From contig QEVF01000003.1 in the NCBI GenBank assembly GCA_003576915.1, forward strand, positions 1 through 64,000: 64,000 nt of DNA. The letters are read 5' to 3'. Within the stretch, counting starts at the first letter, position 1. Each line of letters opens with the position of its first letter. Positions 1 to 9,278 of the stretch are shown here, one piece after another. Under the pieces are notes generated by a model. The model searched no databases, was not told the origin of the DNA, and saw only the letters and a program-made list of their open reading frames with translations. The stretch comes from Planctomycetota bacterium (lineage in GTDB: Bacteria > Planctomycetota > UBA8742 > UBA2392). Position numbers and translations under genes: made by a program.

Positions 1-117
1 ACGGGGAACGTCAATGCCGTGTACGACGCCCTGGCCACGGCGGGCGAGGCGGTGCAGCAGGAGTTTGCCTATCACCTGAAGAACGCCCTGCATCAGAGAT
101 CAGGCCGCGCCGCGTGA
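1..117 (+). CDS. C-terminal end of an unidentified gene (partial)
   Basis: An open frame enters from the left edge and stops at TGA 115-117, giving 38 residues (TGNVNAVYDALATAGEAV at the start). The codon pattern is G/C-rich at third positions, like the neighbouring genes. I do not recognise the family from this fragment. It lies 92 bases before hpnA on the same strand, so it could belong to a hopanoid-related cluster, but that rests only on position. Confidence 0.45.
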   Translation, partial: TGNVNAVYDALATAGEAVQQEFAYHLKNALHQRSGRAA

Positions 118-173
118 CCAGGCGCGGGCCGGGGCCGCACAGGGCCGCGTGTCAGGGCGGATGCAGGACTTCA

Positions 174-202
174 TCGACAATCACCTGCGGCGGCGACACA
201 AT
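174..202 (+). promoter_or_regulatory. Putative promoter of hpnA (leaderless type)
   Basis: TCGACA (174-179) and CACAAT (197-202) are separated by 17 bases. The -10 element ends 7 bases before the ATG at 210, so transcription would begin at or next to the start codon. No Shine-Dalgarno sequence precedes the ATG. This is pattern evidence only. Confidence 0.4.
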
Positions 203-209
203 CCCCCCG

Positions 210-1196
210 ATGAAGAAAGCCCTGGTCACCGGCGCCACCGGATTTGTCGGCTCCGCCATCGTGCGTGAGCTGCTGGCTTCGGGTCAGCAGGTGAAGATTC
301 TGCGTCGCGCTCAATCGCCCCTGAGCAACCTCGAGGGCCTTGACGTCGAGCATGCCGTCGGCGATCTGATGGAACCCCAGAGCCTCGAGGCCGCCCTGCG
401 CGACGTGGATCGGGTTTATCATTGTGCCGCGCTGTACAGCCTCAAGGGTGGCTACAACGATTACCTGCGCCACAACGCCGTGGGCACCAAGAATGTGCTG
501 CGGGCCTGCCTCCATGCGCGGGTGGAACGCGTGGTCTACACCAGCACCATAGCCGCCGTGGGCACCGAAGGGGCCAAGCAGCCCATCACCGAGGAAACCA
601 TCTGGAACTTCGCGCCCTTCAATAACCCCTACATCACCAGCAAATACATCGCGGAGTTCGAAGCCATGCGCTTTGGCGCGCGGGGCCTGCCCATCGTGAC
701 GGTCAACCCCGGCGGTCCCATCGGCGAGCGCGACCTCAAGCCCACGCCCACGGGTCTGCTCGTCCTGCTCATGTTGTCGGGCTTCATCGCGGTGCCGCCC
801 CTGCCGGTGCCCTTTGTGGACGTGCAGGACGTGGCCCGCTGCCACCGGCTGGCCATGGAGAAGGGCCGCCAGGGCGAGCGCTACCTCTGCGTGCACAGCG
901 CGCCGCCCCTGACCCAGGTCGTGAAAATGCTGCGCGAGCGTGTGGGCATGGGGCCGCGCTTGCGCCTGCCCGGGTTTCTCCACCGCATCGGCGCGGCTTC
1001 CACCTGGCTTTTGCCGCAGTTTCTCAGCCAGTTCACGGGCGTGGCGCGCTTCATCCTGCGGCGCTTTAACTACGACTGCGGCAAGTCCATCAACGAGCTG
1101 GGCCTGACTTACACGCCGCTGGAGGACGCCTTTGAGCGGGCCGCGCGCTGGTACATTGCGCAACGGTATGTCGGCAAGCCGCGCCGCTACCGGTAG
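210..1196 (+). CDS. hpnA: Hopanoid-associated sugar epimerase-like NAD-dependent epimerase/dehydratase
   Basis: This is a 328-residue extended short-chain dehydrogenase. The N-terminus has the Rossmann glycine motif GATGFVG. The catalytic YxxxK motif appears as YITSK, after the serine/threonine strand VVYTSTIAAVG. The stretch NPGGPIGERDLKPTPTG closely matches the signature of HpnA proteins, which are linked to the sugar side chain of bacteriohopanepolyols. The ATG at 210 is chosen because the Rossmann fold starts right after it (MKKALVTGATG). An in-frame start at 114 would add 32 residues with no family match. The gene converges on hypE with a 19-base gap. The exact substrate is not shown by the sequence, and no other hpn gene is seen in the window. 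Confidence 0.8.
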   Translation: MKKALVTGATGFVGSAIVRELLASGQQVKILRRAQSPLSNLEGLDVEHAVGDLMEPQSLEAALRDVDRVYHCAALYSLKGGYNDYLRHNAVGTKNVLRACLHARVERVVYTSTIAAVGTEGAKQPITEETIWNFAPFNNPYITSKYIAEFEAMRFGARGLPIVTVNPGGPIGERDLKPTPTGLLVLLMLSGFIAVPPLPVPFVDVQDVARCHRLAMEKGRQGERYLCVHSAPPLTQVVKMLRERVGMGPRLRLPGFLHRIGAASTWLLPQFLSQFTGVARFILRRFNYDCGKSINELGLTYTPLEDAFERAARWYIAQRYVGKPRRYR

Positions 1197-1215
1197 GGGC
1201 GGCCGCGTTGAAACA

Positions 1216-2259
1216 TCAGCAGATGCGGGGGAGCTGCTCACCGCTGAGCATGGGCAGGTTGCGTAGCGTGCCCATGCGCGTGCGCAGGCTGACTTGCCCG
1301 GGGCGTTGGGCGCGCACCGTGCCGGCCACGACGGCGCCTTCGGCCTCCGGCGTGCGGCGCAGGGCGATCAGCGCCGCCTGGGCCTGGCGCGGCGGCACCA
1401 CGGCCACAAAGCGCCCTTCGTTGGCGACATAAAGGGGGTCAAGGCCCAGGAACTCGCAGGCGGCGCGCACGGCGGGCAGCACGGGGACAGCTTCTTCTTC
1501 CAGTTCGATCTCGACGCCGGCCGTCCGCGCGAACTCGGCCAGGGCCGTGGCCAGGCCTCCGCGTGTGAGGTCGCGCAGGCAGTGAACGTCGATGCCCGCC
1601 TCGAGCAGCGAGCGAACGGCGGGCCAGAGGCACTGGCTGTCGCTCTGAAGGGAGCTTTCAAAGGACAGGTTCTCTCGCGCGCCCATGACGGCCATGCCGT
1701 GTCGGCCGATGTCTCCGCTGAGCAGCAAGACGTCGCCTTCGCGGATGGAGCGTGGGTGAATCTCGAGGTTGTGTTCGCACAGGCCCACGCCGGCGGTCGT
1801 GATGTAGACGCCGTCGCCGCTGTCGCGCTCGACTACTTTGGTGTCGCCCGTGGTGATGGCCGCGCCGCCGCTTTGTGCGGCGGCCGCCATGGAGCGGGCG
1901 ATGCGGCGCAACACTTCGATCTCTGTGCCTTCTTCAATGATGAAGGCGGCGGAAAGGCAGAGGGGCCGCGCGCCGCACATGGCGAGGTCGTTGAGTGTGC
2001 CGTGCACGGCCAGCGAGCCGATGTCTCCGCCCGGAAAGAACATGGGGCGCACGACGTAGCCATCGGTCGTGGTGGCGATGCGCCCGGCCGGCACCTGGGT
2101 CACGGCGCCGTCGTGGTCGGCGCTGCTGTTAAAGGCCGCCGCGAAAACCTCGCGCACGAGGTTGTGCATCAGGCGCCCGCCGCCTCCGTGGGCCAGGGTG
2201 ACGCGGCCGCCCTGAAGCGGCGCGGGGCAGGCAGGCTGAAAGTCGCTGGGCGGGTTCAT
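1216..2259 (-). CDS. hypE: Hydrogenase maturation protein HypE (carbamoyl dehydratase)
   Basis: This 347-residue protein is of the PurM/AIR synthetase-like fold. HypE dehydrates a carbamoyl group, carried on its C-terminal cysteine, to the cyanide ligand of the [NiFe] active-site iron, with HypF as donor and HypC-HypD as acceptor. The protein ends in the required tail PRIC with Cys as the last residue. The N-terminus has the [11 protein letters not shown] nucleotide-site region. The ATG at 2259-2257 overlaps the hypD stop as ATGA, so translation is probably coupled. It is the last gene of the 11-gene hydrogenase operon. An upstream in-frame extension to 2403 lies inside hypD and is not used. 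Confidence 0.96.
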   Translation of the reverse strand: MNPPSDFQPACPAPLQGGRVTLAHGGGGRLMHNLVREVFAAAFNSSADHDGAVTQVPAGRIATTTDGYVVRPMFFPGGDIGSLAVHGTLNDLAMCGARPLCLSAAFIIEEGTEIEVLRRIARSMAAAAQSGGAAITTGDTKVVERDSGDGVYITTAGVGLCEHNLEIHPRSIREGDVLLLSGDIGRHGMAVMGARENLSFESSLQSDSQCLWPAVRSLLEAGIDVHCLRDLTRGGLATALAEFARTAGVEIELEEEAVPVLPAVRAACEFLGLDPLYVANEGRFVAVVPPRQAQAALIALRRTPEAEGAVVAGTVRAQRPGQVSLRTRMGTLRNLPMLSGEQLPRIC

Positions 2260-3338
2260 GTGCGGTACCGGTAGTAGGCCGAGCAGGCGCCCTCGTTGCT
2301 GACCATGGTCGCCCCCAGGGGGGTCTCGGGCGTGCAGCGCAGGCCGAAGGCCGGGCAGTCGGCGGGTTTCTTCAGGCCCTGCATGATGAGGCCGCTGATG
2401 CACTCGCCGCTTTCCCTGCCCGGTGTCTCCAGGGGCCCAAAGCGCTCCAGGGCGTCAAAGGCCCGGAACTGATCGCTCAGGCCAAATCCGCTGGCCTCGA
2501 TGGAGCCCATGCCGCGCCAGTGGCGGGGCTGCACGCTGAACACGCGGGAGATGAGGTCCTGGGCCTGTCGGTTGCCTTCGCTGCGAACGGCGCGGGCATA
2601 CTGGTTCTCGACTTCGTGCCGGCCGCTTTCCAGCTGCCGCACACACATCAGCACGCCCTGCATGATGTCCAGAGGCTCGAAGCCGGTGACGACAATCGGC
2701 ACTTTGTAGCGGTTCGCGAGGGGCTCATATTCCCGGGTGCCCATGATCGCGCAGACGTGCCCCGCCGCGAGAAAGGCCTGCACGCGCGAGCCGGGAGAGC
2801 GCAGGATGGCCTCGATGGCGGGCGGCACGAGCACGTGCGAGACGAGCAGCGAGAAGTTGGTCAGGCCGCGCTGGCGGGCCTGGTGGGCGCTCATGGCGTT
2901 GGCGGGCGCCGTGGTCTCAAAGCCGACGGCGAAGAAAACGACCTCGCGCCCGGGGCTCAAAGCCGCGATTTCCACGGCCTCGAGGGGGGAGTAGACCACC
3001 CGCACGTCCGCGCCGGCGGCCTTGACCTGAAACAGGTCGGTCCGCGTTCCCGGCACGCGCAGCATGTCTCCGAACGTGCAGAAGATGACCTCGGGGCGCG
3101 CGGCAATCTGGTGGGCCTTGTCCAGGATGGCGGCGTCGGTCACGCACACGGGGCAGCCCGGCCCGTGAATGAGCGTGATCTGGGGCGGCAGCAGCTCGTC
3201 GAGGCCGTACTTGACGATGGCGTGGGTCTGGCCGCCGCAGACTTCCATGATCGTCCAGGGCTGCGAGACGGCCTCGCGGATGGCGGCGGCGCAGGAGAGC
3301 ACGGCCTGAGGGTCGCGGTATTCATCAATGTACTTCAT
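2256..3338 (-). CDS. hypD: Hydrogenase maturation protein HypD (Fe(CN)2CO assembly scaffold)
   Basis: This 360-residue protein matches HypD over its whole length. Typical segments are [14 protein letters not shown] near residue 35, [11 protein letters not shown] near residue 80 (conserved cysteines), and a cysteine-containing C-terminal part with [18 protein letters not shown] that fits the [4Fe-4S] region. HypD works with HypC to assemble the Fe(CN)2CO unit. Its ATG overlaps the hypC stop and its stop overlaps the hypE start, both as ATGA. Confidence 0.97.
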   Translation of the reverse strand: MKYIDEYRDPQAVLSCAAAIREAVSQPWTIMEVCGGQTHAIVKYGLDELLPPQITLIHGPGCPVCVTDAAILDKAHQIAARPEVIFCTFGDMLRVPGTRTDLFQVKAAGADVRVVYSPLEAVEIAALSPGREVVFFAVGFETTAPANAMSAHQARQRGLTNFSLLVSHVLVPPAIEAILRSPGSRVQAFLAAGHVCAIMGTREYEPLANRYKVPIVVTGFEPLDIMQGVLMCVRQLESGRHEVENQYARAVRSEGNRQAQDLISRVFSVQPRHWRGMGSIEASGFGLSDQFRAFDALERFGPLETPGRESGECISGLIMQGLKKPADCPAFGLRCTPETPLGATMVSNEGACSAYYRYRT

Positions 3339-3559
3339 GGCCGGCCCTCAAGCGCGGCCAGGGTCCGACGGGCCTCGCTTTCACTGAGGCGTGAAATGGC
3401 AAAGCCCACGTGGGCCAGCACGTAGTCGCCGACCTGGGCCTCGGGCACGAACGCCAGGTTGATTTCCTTGACCACGCCGCCGAAGTTCACGCGGCCGCAA
3501 CGGGTCTCGGCGGTGGGACCCTCGATGGATTCAATGCGGCCGGGTACGGCGAGGCACAT
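3335..3559 (-). CDS. hypC: Hydrogenase maturation chaperone HypC
   Basis: This 74-residue protein begins MCLAVPGRI, the family signature in which Cys2 binds the iron precursor. It carries the Fe(CN)2CO unit between HypD and the large subunit. The start at 3559 is fixed by that signature. The gene begins inside the 3' end of hypF (29-base overlap) and overlaps hypD by 4 bases. The length is normal for HypC/HupF proteins. Confidence 0.96.
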   Translation of the reverse strand: MCLAVPGRIESIEGPTAETRCGRVNFGGVVKEINLAFVPEAQVGDYVLAHVGFAISRLSESEARRTLAALEGRP

Positions 3560-5672
3560 CATGGTCTCCTGTGAGCGCGGCAAGCTGACCCAGGGCAATG
3601 GCGCCGTCGTTGGGCGGCACCAGCCGCGGGATGACGGGCGTGAAACCCGCCTCGCGCAGCCGGCGCAGGGCGCGCTCCGTCAGATAGCGATTCTGGAAGC
3701 AACCGCCGCAAAGCGCCACCCTTTGCTCGCCGACGGTGCGCGCCACGGCCACTATGGCCTCCGCCAGCGCGTTATGGAACTTCGCCGCAGCGATGCCCTT
3801 GTCGCGCTCCTGCCGCGCCGCGGCCAGCATGGGGCGCCAGTCGAGCGCGCCGTTGATGAGCGGCAGCTCATAGGCGTCGTCGCAATCCGGCGCCACGGCA
3901 GCCTCCAGCAGCATGGCCGCCTGCCCCTCGTAAGACTGGGGGCCGCAGAGGCCCAGCAGCGCGGCAAAGCCGTCAAAGAGACGGCCAACGCTGCTGCAAA
4001 AGGGCGCCGCCGGGGCCTGTGCTCCCTCGAGGGCGGCGAGCGCGCGGCGGGCGTCTCTTGCCGCGGCGTCTCCGCTTGGCAGCCGGAAGGGAAGGAGATG
4101 GGCCACACGGCTGAAGCGGGTGCCGCGGAAGTGCAGGAACTCGCCGCCCCAGATGGAACCGTCAGGGCCCAGACCTGCGCCGTCCCAGACCACGGCCAGG
4201 GCGCAGGTCAGGCCGTGCTCGGCCAGGCAGGCCAGGGCATGGGCCGCGTGATGCTGCACGGGCAGAACCGGCAGGCCCAGTTCTGCCGCGAAGCGGGTGG
4301 ACCCATAGTCCGGGTGCAGGTCGCAGGCGGCCACCTCAGGCACGGCATGAAAGAACTGCCGCAGATCCGCGGCGGTCTGGCGCAAGGCGTCGATGGCCAG
4401 GGTGTTCTCGAGGTCGCCGACGTGCTGGCCCACGATGGCGCGATCCTCAACGCAAAGGGCTGGCGCGTTCTTCAGGTGCGCGCCGACGGCCATGGCCGGC
4501 GGCCCGGCCATAGGCAGCAGCAGGGGGGCGTAGCCGCGCGCCAGGCGCAGGACCTGGGGCGCGCCGTCCATGACGCGCGCGACGGAATCGTCCAGGGCGC
4601 GGCGGATGGGGCGATTGTGCAGCAGGAAGCGGTCAGCCACGACGCCAAGGCGCTGCAGGGCTTCGGCGTTGTCGATGCAGAGGGGCTCTTCGCTGAGGTT
4701 GCCGCTGGTGCAGACCACGGGGAACTCGACGGCGCGAAGCAGGAGGTGGTGCAGGGGCGTTGTGGGCAACATCAGGCCCAACACGGGAAGGCCCGGCGCG
4801 ACGTTGGCCGCCAGCGCGCCGGCCTTCGAGGCCACCAGGACAATGGGCGCGGCGGGCGATTGCAGCAGCTCGGCCTCGGCCTCTGAGATTCGGGCGAGGG
4901 GCTGCGCCGCCGCGAGGTCGCGGACCATGACGGCCAGGGGCTTGTCGGGCCGGTGCTTGCGTTGGCGCAGGCGCGCGACGACGTCGGCGCGGGTGGCATC
5001 GGCCAGAAGTTGGAAGCCGCCCAGGCCCTTGACGGCGAGAATCAAACCCTCGCGCAGGGCGGCGGCGGCCAGGGCGAGGGGGCTTCCCGCGCAGGGTGCG
5101 CCGGCGGCGTCGCTGAAGCTCAGGGCGGGACCGCAGGCGGGGCAGGCCGTGGGCTGGGCGTGAAAGCGCCGGTTGGCGGGATTCTCATATTCGGCGCGGC
5201 AGGCGGCGCACATGGCAAAGGCGGCCATTGTGGTGTGGGCGCGGTCATAGGGCACGCGCTCGATGATGCTGTAACGGGGGCCGCAGCGGGTGCAGTTGAC
5301 GAAGGGGTAGCCGTGGAAGCGGCTGGCGGGGTCGAGCAGTTCGTGCAGGCAATCGGGGCAGGTGGCGAGGTCAGGTATGACGTCGGGGCGGCCGCCCTCG
5401 TGGCTTTCGCGGATATCAAAGGCCGACTCGCTGCGGGGCTCACAGGGTTCCACGGCGACGTGATCCACGCGGGCGGCGCGGGGATGTTCATGGCCCAGGC
5501 GCGTCAGGAACTCGTCGGTGCGGAGTCCTTCAACCTCGATGATCACGGCGCCGCCCTCGTTGCGAACGTGACCCCCAAGGCTGAGTTCGCGGGCCAGGCG
5601 CCAGACAAAGGGGCGAAAGCCCACGCCTTGCACCGCGCCCGTCACGACCACTCGCAGGCGCAGGCCGCTCAT
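3531..5672 (-). CDS. hypF: Carbamoyltransferase HypF
   Basis: This 713-residue protein makes the carbamoyl group from carbamoyl phosphate and ATP and passes it to HypE. Domains in order: an acylphosphatase domain (residues about 5-90, with GAVQGVGFR and HVRNEGG carrying the catalytic Arg and Asn), zinc-finger pairs CPDC/CTRC and CAAC/CPAC (about 108-185), a YrdC-like domain (about 200-380), and a Kae1-like domain with HHAAHALACLAEHG and a late GGCFQNRYL motif. All parts are intact. The ATG overlaps the hypA stop as ATGA, and the 3' end overlaps hypC. Confidence 0.97.
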   Translation of the reverse strand: MSGLRLRVVVTGAVQGVGFRPFVWRLARELSLGGHVRNEGGAVIIEVEGLRTDEFLTRLGHEHPRAARVDHVAVEPCEPRSESAFDIRESHEGGRPDVIPDLATCPDCLHELLDPASRFHGYPFVNCTRCGPRYSIIERVPYDRAHTTMAAFAMCAACRAEYENPANRRFHAQPTACPACGPALSFSDAAGAPCAGSPLALAAAALREGLILAVKGLGGFQLLADATRADVVARLRQRKHRPDKPLAVMVRDLAAAQPLARISEAEAELLQSPAAPIVLVASKAGALAANVAPGLPVLGLMLPTTPLHHLLLRAVEFPVVCTSGNLSEEPLCIDNAEALQRLGVVADRFLLHNRPIRRALDDSVARVMDGAPQVLRLARGYAPLLLPMAGPPAMAVGAHLKNAPALCVEDRAIVGQHVGDLENTLAIDALRQTAADLRQFFHAVPEVAACDLHPDYGSTRFAAELGLPVLPVQHHAAHALACLAEHGLTCALAVVWDGAGLGPDGSIWGGEFLHFRGTRFSRVAHLLPFRLPSGDAAARDARRALAALEGAQAPAAPFCSSVGRLFDGFAALLGLCGPQSYEGQAAMLLEAAVAPDCDDAYELPLINGALDWRPMLAAARQERDKGIAAAKFHNALAEAIVAVARTVGEQRVALCGGCFQNRYLTERALRRLREAGFTPVIPRLVPPNDGAIALGQLAALTGDHDVPRRTRPH

Positions 5673-5929
5673 GCCACCTCGACGCTTTCAAGGAACACGT
5701 CCGCGGCCGTTGGAGCCTGGATGTCGGAGTCAAGGCGGGCGTGAATGGCGGCGCCCTGGGCAGCCGTTCCGGCGGCGGCGTGCTCGAAGTGGTAGCGGAA
5801 GTGGTTGGCGTCCATGTGGCAGAGCGCGCCGAGCCTCACGTGAACGGCAACCACGCGCGAGGCTTTCTGGGCTCTGGCCACGTCCAGGATCTTGCGCAGG
5901 AGGTCCTGCATCAGTGAGGCTTCGTGCAT
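5669..5929 (-). CDS. hypA: HypA-family nickel-insertion protein without zinc loop
   Basis: This protein is 86 residues, against about 113-118 for normal HypA. It keeps the nickel-binding N-terminus MHE (His2, Glu3) and the fold up to GAAIHARL, and also ends with a HypA-like C-terminal strand (VFLESVEV). The segment between them, which normally holds two CxxC pairs for structural zinc, is gone; the only cysteine is in the ALCHMD segment. The reading frame is clean and overlaps both neighbours (19 bases with the protease gene, 4 with hypF), so a frameshift is unlikely. HypA normally delivers nickel together with HypB, and no hypB is found here. How nickel delivery works in this case is unknown. 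Confidence 0.85.
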   Translation of the reverse strand: MHEASLMQDLLRKILDVARAQKASRVVAVHVRLGALCHMDANHFRYHFEHAAAGTAAQGAAIHARLDSDIQAPTAADVFLESVEVA

Positions 5930-6375
5930 GCGCAGTCCTCCCGGATCTGGCGTTCGAGTTCTGGCAGGGCCGCTTGCACGGGGCCGCTGAGGCCCCGACC
6001 CTGCGTGAAGTCGCGAGCCTCGACGCCGTAAAGGATGACTCGCGGCGGCAGCCTGCCCAGCGTCCGTGCCAGCTCAATCGCATCGCCCAGGCCGATCAGG
6101 TGGGTTGAGGCAAAGGCATTCAGTTCGCCCTTCAATGGAGAGCTTGACACGTCAAGCCTGCGCACCGCTCCCGCCTCAAGGCCGGCCTTCATGGCGTCCA
6201 CCAGAATGGCCATAGAGGCGCCGTCCAGAAGGTCCAGCACGCTGAGCATGTCGCCCGGCGCCACGGCCAGCGTGACGCCTGCCAGGCCCGCCGCGGCGAG
6301 GCGATCGACCAGGGCAGGACCGGCGCCGTCGTCGGCGCGGTCGCGGTTGCCGATGCCCACAATGACCGTGCTCAC
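5911..6375 (-). CDS. [NiFe] hydrogenase maturation protease (HycI/HyaD family)
   Basis: This 154-residue endopeptidase would remove the short C-terminal peptide of HydA after nickel insertion. The N-terminal motif [13 protein letters not shown] contains the first nickel-sensing acid. The segment ILVDAMKAG gives a second acid, and the His in STHLIGL fits the third nickel ligand. Translation starts at GTG 6375, which overlaps the hydA stop as GTGA; the family begins at this point (STVIVGIGN). The gene is placed directly after its substrate and before hypA. Confidence 0.9.
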   Translation of the reverse strand: MSTVIVGIGNRDRADDGAGPALVDRLAAAGLAGVTLAVAPGDMLSVLDLLDGASMAILVDAMKAGLEAGAVRRLDVSSSPLKGELNAFASTHLIGLGDAIELARTLGRLPPRVILYGVEARDFTQGRGLSGPVQAALPELERQIREDCACTKPH

Positions 6376-7664
6376 CGCCGCTCCACGTTGAGCTTGAGGA
6401 AGTGGGTGCTGCACGAAATGCAGGGGTCGTAATTGCGCACGGCCTGCTCGCACTGCCAGCGCAACTGATCGTCGGGCAGGTGCAGGCGCGGCGCGATGAA
6501 CCGCCGCAGGTCTGCCTCGATGGTGGCCTGATTCTGCGACGTGGGCGGGATGATCTGCGCAAACGTGATGCGCCCCTGCTCATCGAGTTCGTAGGTGTGG
6601 TGCAGCATGCCGCGCGGGGCTTCCGTGGCTGCCAGCCCGCGGCCCGCGCGGGGGCGCACCTCGACAAAGGGTTTTTCGGGGCGCTCTGCCCGTTCGAGAA
6701 TCCGCAGGGCCTCCTCCAGCGCATGGACCGTCTCGACGGCGCGCACGACGATGCTCTGGAAGGGGTTGCGGCAGACGCGACCGAGGCCGGCGTCCTGTGC
6801 GGCCTGCCGGGCCCGAGGCGCAAGCAGGTCGTAGTTGAGGGCATAGCGCGCCAGAGGACCGACTTTGTAGTGGCCGCGCGCCTTCAGGCGGCAGTGCAGG
6901 GCCGTGGAATGGGGCACGTGCTCTTCCGCGAAGTGGTCGTGATAGTCCCGCGCGTCGATGTTCAGGCCGCGGCTGCTGACGATGCGGCCTTCGTTGAAGG
7001 GGTACTCCGTGGGGTGGCTCAGGGAGACGAACTCGTAGTCCTGCTCGAAGTCCGGGAACTCGAAGCCCTTGACCCAGGCCACCGTGGCCAGGGCGTCGTC
7101 GCGCGCGGCCTTGAGCTTCTCGGCCAGCGTGGCGAACTCACCGGGCGTGGGGATGCGGTAGAAGCCGCCCACGCGCACGTTGATGGGGTGGATCTCGCGC
7201 CCGCCCAACAGCGCCACGATTTCGTTGCCCGCCTTCTTGAGCCGCAGCCCGCGCCGCACGATCTCCGGGTGCTGCGCCGCCAGCTCCACGACGCTGTGCT
7301 TGCCCAGGAAGTCAGGCGCGTGAAGCATGTAGATGTGAAGCACGTGGCTTTCGATCCACTCGCCGCAATAGAGCAGGCGGCGCAAGGCTCGCAGGGGGCC
7401 GTCCACCTTGACGCCGCAGGCGCCTTCCATGGCGTGGACGGCGCTCATCTGGTAGGCGACGGGGCAGATGCCGCAGATGCGCGCCGTGATGTCCGGCGCC
7501 TCCATGAAGCCGCGCCCGCGCAGAAACGCTTCGAAGAAGCGCGGCGGCTCGAAGATGCGCAGCTTGACGTCCTTGACCGCCTGGTCCTCGATGAGAATGT
7601 CGAGGGCGCCTTCGCCCTCCACGCGGGCCATGTAGTCCACTTTGATGGTGCGTTGTTCAACCAT
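6372..7664 (-). CDS. hydA: Group 3b [NiFe] hydrogenase large (alpha) subunit
   Basis: This 430-residue catalytic subunit carries the Ni-Fe site. The N-terminal ligand motif is [12 protein letters not shown] and the C-terminal one is [13 protein letters not shown]. Nine residues (FLKLNVERR) follow the last His and should be removed by the adjacent protease. Length and motif form fit the cytoplasmic NADP-linked hydrogenases (sulfhydrogenase alpha subunit). The start [11 protein letters not shown] at 7664 overlaps the hydD stop by 8 bases. It should act with HydB, HydG and HydD to exchange electrons between H2 and NAD(P)H, in either direction. Confidence 0.96.
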   Translation of the reverse strand: MVEQRTIKVDYMARVEGEGALDILIEDQAVKDVKLRIFEPPRFFEAFLRGRGFMEAPDITARICGICPVAYQMSAVHAMEGACGVKVDGPLRALRRLLYCGEWIESHVLHIYMLHAPDFLGKHSVVELAAQHPEIVRRGLRLKKAGNEIVALLGGREIHPINVRVGGFYRIPTPGEFATLAEKLKAARDDALATVAWVKGFEFPDFEQDYEFVSLSHPTEYPFNEGRIVSSRGLNIDARDYHDHFAEEHVPHSTALHCRLKARGHYKVGPLARYALNYDLLAPRARQAAQDAGLGRVCRNPFQSIVVRAVETVHALEEALRILERAERPEKPFVEVRPRAGRGLAATEAPRGMLHHTYELDEQGRITFAQIIPPTSQNQATIEADLRRFIAPRLHLPDDQLRWQCEQAVRNYDPCISCSTHFLKLNVERR

Positions 7665-8427
7665 GGCTCTGACCTTCCTGGCGGAAGGGCTCGGACCAGG
7701 CGTTGAAGTTGTGATACAGGCGCGCGATGTCCGCCTCTGACGCGCCGAGCTCCGTGCGCGCCCAATGGGCGAGGGAGGAGGTGTTGGGCAGCTCCTTGGG
7801 CCCGTAGCAGCCAAAGCAGCCGCGGTGGTAGCTGGGGCACAGTGCGCCGCAGCCCCCGTGGGTTACGGGGCCCAGGCAGGGCTCGCCGCGCGCCACAGTG
7901 ACGCACACGGTGCCTTTGCGCTTGCACTCGACACAGACGCTGTGGGCGCGGACCAGGGGCTTGCGCCCGTGCAAAAACGCGTTGATGACCTCAAGGAGCT
8001 GATACTTGTTGATGGGGCAGCCGCGCAGCTCGAAGTCGACGTGGATGTGGTCGGCGATCGGAGTCGAGGTTTTGAGTGTCTTGATGTAGGCCGGCGTGGC
8101 GTAGACGGCGCGCGTGAACTCCTCGACGTCGGCGAAGTTGCGCAGCGCCTGGATGCCGCCGGCTGTGGCGCAGGCGCCGATGGTAATCACCACGCGACTC
8201 TGGCGCCGGACTTCAAGGATGCGCTCTGCGTCGTGGGTCGTGGTGATGCTGCCCTCCACCAGCGAAAGATCGTAGGGGCCGGGTCGCATGTCGCTGCTGG
8301 CCTCCGGGAAGTAGGCCAGATCCACGGCCCCGGCCACGGCCAGCAGCTCGTCCTCGCAGTCCAGCAGGCTGAGCTGGCAGCCGTCGCAGGATGCGAACTT
8401 CCACACCGCCAGTCTTGGCTTGGCCAT
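7657..8427 (-). CDS. hydD: Group 3b [NiFe] hydrogenase small (delta) subunit
   Basis: This 256-residue subunit carries three Fe-S clusters. Cysteines for the proximal cluster are in [23 protein letters not shown] and [11 protein letters not shown]. The C-terminal part supplies more in [26 protein letters not shown] and GCFGCYG. There is no twin-arginine signal, so the enzyme is cytoplasmic, as expected for group 3. The start [11 protein letters not shown] at 8427 shares one base with the hydG stop (TAATG). Its role is electron transfer from the Ni-Fe site to HydG/HydB. Confidence 0.95.
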   Translation of the reverse strand: MAKPRLAVWKFASCDGCQLSLLDCEDELLAVAGAVDLAYFPEASSDMRPGPYDLSLVEGSITTTHDAERILEVRRQSRVVITIGACATAGGIQALRNFADVEEFTRAVYATPAYIKTLKTSTPIADHIHVDFELRGCPINKYQLLEVINAFLHGRKPLVRAHSVCVECKRKGTVCVTVARGEPCLGPVTHGGCGALCPSYHRGCFGCYGPKELPNTSSLAHWARTELGASEADIARLYHNFNAWSEPFRQEGQSHG

Positions 8428-9278
8428 TACAGCTCCCTGATCGCTATGAGGCGCCGCATGCGCGGCCACGCGAACACGGGGCCGTCCATGCAGATGAACT
8501 CGGGCCCCAGCTGGCAGTGGCCGCAGAAGCCGACGGCGCACTTCATGTTCCGTTCCATCGAAATGAACAGGCGCTCCGGCGCCATGCCGCGCTCTTCGAG
8601 GGCCGCCGCGGTGAAGCGCATCATGACCTCGGGGCCGCAGATGAAGGCCGCCGCCTTCTCCGGCGTAAAGCGCGCGTGGCGGATCAGCGTAGTGACCACG
8701 CCCAGGTTGCCCCGCCAGGCCGCATCGGCGTGGTCCACGGTCACCTCCACCTGAATGCCAGCCTGCCGCCAGGCTTCCAGCTCGACGCCGAACAGCAGCT
8801 CGTCGGGTTTTCTCGCGCCATAGAGCAGCACGACATTTCCATAGCGGGCCCGATGTCGGGCCAGGTGGTACAGCGCGGGCCTCAGGGGCGCGAGGCCGAT
8901 GCCGCCGGCAGCCACCACGACATCATGGCCGGCCTGATCTTCCACGGGCCAGCGACTTCCGAAGGGGCCGCGCACGCCCACCAGCGCCCCGGGCTGCAGG
9001 CCGCACAGGGCGCGCGAAACCAGGCCGACGTCGCGGATCGTGTGGATGAGGCGAGAAGCGTCCGCAGGGTCGCCGCTGATGGAAATGGGCACCTCGCCCA
9101 CGCCAAAGGCATAAAGCATGTTGAACTGCCCGGGGCCAAAGCTCATGGCGGCTGCGCCCTCGCCGGGCTGAAGGCTGAGCGTGACGACGTCCCCCGTTTC
9201 GCGGATGACCTCGCGAACGATCCAGGGTTGCGGCAGCAGAGGCTCTGCCGCGACGGTTTCAGGGCGCCTGCTTTCCAT
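8427..9278 (-). CDS. hydG: Hydrogenase FAD/NAD(P)-binding (gamma) subunit
   Basis: This 283-residue ferredoxin-NADP reductase-like protein has an FAD domain ([19 protein letters not shown]), a nucleotide-binding domain ([17 protein letters not shown], then FICGPEVMM), and a C-terminal [2Fe-2S] motif [17 protein letters not shown]. In group 3b enzymes this subunit exchanges electrons with NAD(P)(H). The ATG lies 20 bases inside the end of the cyclic-nucleotide-binding gene. Cofactor preference, NADH or NADPH, cannot be read safely from sequence alone. Confidence 0.95.
   Translation of the reverse strand: MESRRPETVAAEPLLPQPWIVREVIRETGDVVTLSLQPGEGAAAMSFGPGQFNMLYAFGVGEVPISISGDPADASRLIHTIRDVGLVSRALCGLQPGALVGVRGPFGSRWPVEDQAGHDVVVAAGGIGLAPLRPALYHLARHRARYGNVVLLYGARKPDELLFGVELEAWRQAGIQVEVTVDHADAAWRGNLGVVTTLIRHARFTPEKAAAFICGPEVMMRFTAAALEERGMAPERLFISMERNMKCAVGFCGHCQLGPEFICMDGPVFAWPRMRRLIAIREL

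Noticed and set aside
5669-5929. HypA zinc loop lost through a frameshift
   Set aside because: Other frames of the same DNA show no CxxC pairs, and the C-terminal HypA strand follows in frame.
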